A DNA stretch of 6,476 nucleotides from Clostridiales bacterium (lineage in GTDB: Bacteria; Bacillota; Clostridia; Oscillospirales; Oscillospiraceae): assembly GCA_021205375.1 (NCBI GenBank), contig JAJPXR010000038.1, positions 1 through 6,476 of the forward strand, read 5' to 3'. Numbering within the stretch: position 1 is the first letter of the stretch; each line of letters begins with the position of its first letter. Positions 5,465-6,476 of the stretch are shown here, piece by piece. The position numbers and the translations under genes are program-made. The notes beneath the pieces are model-generated. The model was not told the DNA's origin and searched no databases. It worked only from the letters and a program-made list of their open reading frames with translations.

Positions 5465-5992
5465 TCAACAGGTCAAGTGTACCCACGCATCCGCCAGGCT
5501 GGGGTCATTGAACAGCGTTCCCCGCGGCGGGGTCAGGGTAAAGGCCAGCAGGATACCAATGGCCAGAATGTACAGCCCAGCCAGCAGGGAGAGACTGCTC
5601 CGGGGGACAGGCAGCCACCGCCGCAGGGGGAAGTAGGCGGCGATGGACAACACGAAAAGCGCCAGATCCACCGCCAGCAGCCGCCCGCCCAGCACCACAT
5701 GGTAGCTCCACGCGATGACCAGCATCCCCGCGCAGCACAGCAGAATAGCGGTCAGGCCCCTGGCGCGCCGTTCTTTGGAATAAAACGCGAACTCCACCAG
5801 CAGCAGGGGCCAGAAGATCAGCTTGACGTGTTCCCAGATGCTCTCATTCACCGGGGCGAGGAACTCCGTCAAAATGCTGGGCCAGAGGCCAAACAACCCG
5901 TGCAACCCTATCCCCAGCGCCAGCGCCGCCCCAAAAGGCGGCAGACAGCGTTTGAGTTCTGCAATAGGTATTTGTTCCTTGATTTGTTCCAT
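5465..5992 (-). CDS. DUF6512-like integral membrane protein
   Basis: A 175-residue hydrophobic protein of unknown function. Five likely membrane helices are visible, at about 19-37, 55-71, 79-98, 104-121 and 134-153, with a charged N-terminal segment of about 16 residues and no cleavable signal. A short conserved-looking motif, NESIWEH (49-55), precedes helix 2, and TLTPPRGTLFNDP (152-164) follows helix 5; both remind me of the DUF6512 family of clostridial membrane proteins, but this is from memory and not checked. Start 5992 is fixed by GGGAGG 6 nt upstream. It ends 102 nt before hypB, which has its own promoter in the gap, so a functional link to nickel metabolism is only suggested by order. 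No clear promoter was found in front of it. It could also be named simply as a hypothetical membrane protein. Confidence 0.87.
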   Translation of the reverse strand: MEQIKEQIPIAELKRCLPPFGAALALGIGLHGLFGLWPSILTEFLAPVNESIWEHVKLIFWPLLLVEFAFYSKERRARGLTAILLCCAGMLVIAWSYHVVLGGRLLAVDLALFVLSIAAYFPLRRWLPVPRSSLSLLAGLYILAIGILLAFTLTPPRGTLFNDPSLADAWVHLTC

Positions 5993-6247
5993 AGCGCGCC
6001 TCCCTCTGTTCGTCTGGGATTACACTATGCACAAAAGCAGGAAATAGACCGGCTCGGCGGCAGAAAACGAGGTCCGGAACCCCGAAAGGCACCGAATCTC
6101 GTCTCAGTTTGTCAAAAAAGTCATTTCCAGCGAATTAGGTGTAACGAAAAGTTATAGAAGCCCTCCGCAGGAGTTTTGTTGCGTAAGCAACAAAATAAAG
6201 TGAAATCCGTGCTTTTAGCCGGGCGTGTACCGGCAAAAGCACACAGG

Positions 6248-6285
6248 CAGGGAGGGGCAACGCCCCGGAAGTGCCGCTTGACGGC
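6248..6285 (+). repeat. Structured repeat core, copy B
   Basis: Matches 1944-1981 at 30 of 38 positions, with the last 20 nt (6266-6285) identical. Here the first hairpin is GGGGC-AAC-GCCCC (6254-6266). All eight differences fall in the stem or loop of that hairpin. Confidence 0.8.
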
Positions 6286-6364
6286 GGAGGCCCCAAACGT
6301 GCGCAAAGGGGACCCAGCCAAAGCCCAGCATAGCGGGTTTGGCTGGGAGAGGAGGAGCAACGGA

Positions 6365-6460
6365 ATGGATGAGCTTTCGGCTTTAGCCGGAAGCGAAGGA
6401 TATGAAGTCTGCTCCGACGATGTGCGCTGCCGGGGCCGCATTTTCGACCAAAATCCGTGA
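6365..6460 (+). CDS. Possible 31-residue small protein (uncertain)
   Basis: An ATG at 6365 with AGGAGG (6350-6355) 9 nt upstream opens a 31-codon frame that stops with TGA at 6458-6460. The product starts MDELSALAGSEGYEV, is acidic in its first half, has two cysteines (16 and 22) and no membrane segment. The strong ribosome site favours translation. Against it, the ORF overlaps two hairpins (6373-6394 and 6444-6470) inside a repeat-like stretch, and I recognise no family. It may be a chance frame in repeated DNA. Confidence 0.22.
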   Translation: MDELSALAGSEGYEVCSDDVRCRGRIFDQNP

Positions 6461-6476
6461 TTTTGGTCGAGAGCCT

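Larger units (their letters stand above)
6121..6476. other. Hairpin-dense non-coding stretch, possible structured RNA or repeat element
   Basis: No convincing large gene. Stems in order: 6174-6195 (9 bp perfect, GTAA loop); 6209-6242 (8+5 bp with one bulged A, loop 6223-6229); 6254-6266 (GGGGC/GCCCC); 6273-6285 (GCCG/CGGC); 6313-6347 (CCCAGCCAAA/TTTGGCTGGG plus CCC/GGG); 6373-6394 (GCTT-T-CGGC/GCCG-G-AAGC, one wobble); 6444-6470 (12 bp perfect, loop CGT). It shares 38 nt with the repeat element at 1800-2012. It may be an interspersed repeat, a structured RNA, or both; it continues past the window edge. A minus-strand open frame through it (6441-6121) has low-complexity composition and no family likeness. 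Confidence 0.55.

Noticed and set aside
5463..5468. TTGACA on the minus strand as the -35 of hypB
   Set aside because: No -10 lies 16-18 nt downstream of it; the extended -10 at 5412-5417 explains initiation better.
4682..6157. A 491-codon open frame on the + strand
   Set aside because: It runs antisense across both hypB and the DUF6512-like gene, has a Q/R/P/G-rich low-complexity composition, and no ribosome site; it is a GC-bias shadow.
6163..6180. Intrinsic terminator CTCC-GCA-GGAG followed by TTTT
   Set aside because: The stem is only 4 bp and the T-run is itself the arm of the next, stronger hairpin at 6174-6195.
6121..6441. 106-codon minus-strand ORF at the right end
   Set aside because: It reads through the hairpin-dense repeat-like stretch, including the core shared with a non-coding element, and has no clear ribosome site or family likeness.

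Overview
The window looks like chromosomal DNA from a GC-rich, low-motility-type gut Firmicute, most likely class Clostridia near the Oscillospiraceae (Flavonifractor/Oscillibacter-like). This is inferred from strong GGAGG ribosome sites on every gene, sigma-A promoters of Gram-positive type, a ruvX-DUF1292 gene pair, a long EpsC-type serine acetyltransferase, a short HypB and a DUF6512-type membrane protein. No species can be named from the sequence alone. Eight genes are well supported; none is an obvious phage, toxin or defence gene.

Layout. 36-1136 (-) is a family-4-like glycosyltransferase, divergent from a PAP2-type membrane phosphatase at 1251-1811 (+); the PAP2 promoter carries a dyad between its -35 and -10. 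At 1800-2012 lies a short MITE-like repeat whose two ends are inverted arrays of a TAG-containing heptamer. It supplies the stop codons of both flanking convergent genes. A minus-strand operon follows, read from 3504 leftwards: promoter, ruvX (3440-3000), a DUF1292 protein (overlapping ruvX by ATGA) and a D-lyxose isomerase-like cupin (2690-2001). Divergent from it is cysE (3679-4623, +), with a perfect-consensus promoter and a leader that can fold in two mutually exclusive ways, one hiding the ribosome site. A bidirectional terminator (4639-4683) separates cysE from the convergent hypB (5362-4700, -). A DUF6512-like membrane protein (5992-5465, -) lies upstream of hypB, which has its own promoter.

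The last ~350 bases (6121-6476) hold no convincing large gene but a dense run of hairpins, including a perfect 12-bp stem at the window edge and a possible 31-codon ORF with a good ribosome site. A 38-nt segment here recurs inside the 1800-2012 element (30/38 identical, 20 nt exact). Two of its stem base pairs change in a compensatory way, so the hairpin itself appears to be kept.

Functionally the genes are ordinary housekeeping and accessory metabolism: envelope sugar transfer and lipid-phosphate hydrolysis, rRNA/junction nuclease, sugar isomerisation, cysteine synthesis, nickel insertion. The novelty lies in the non-coding DNA: the stop-codon-bearing repeat, its structured relative at the right end, and the cysE leader.
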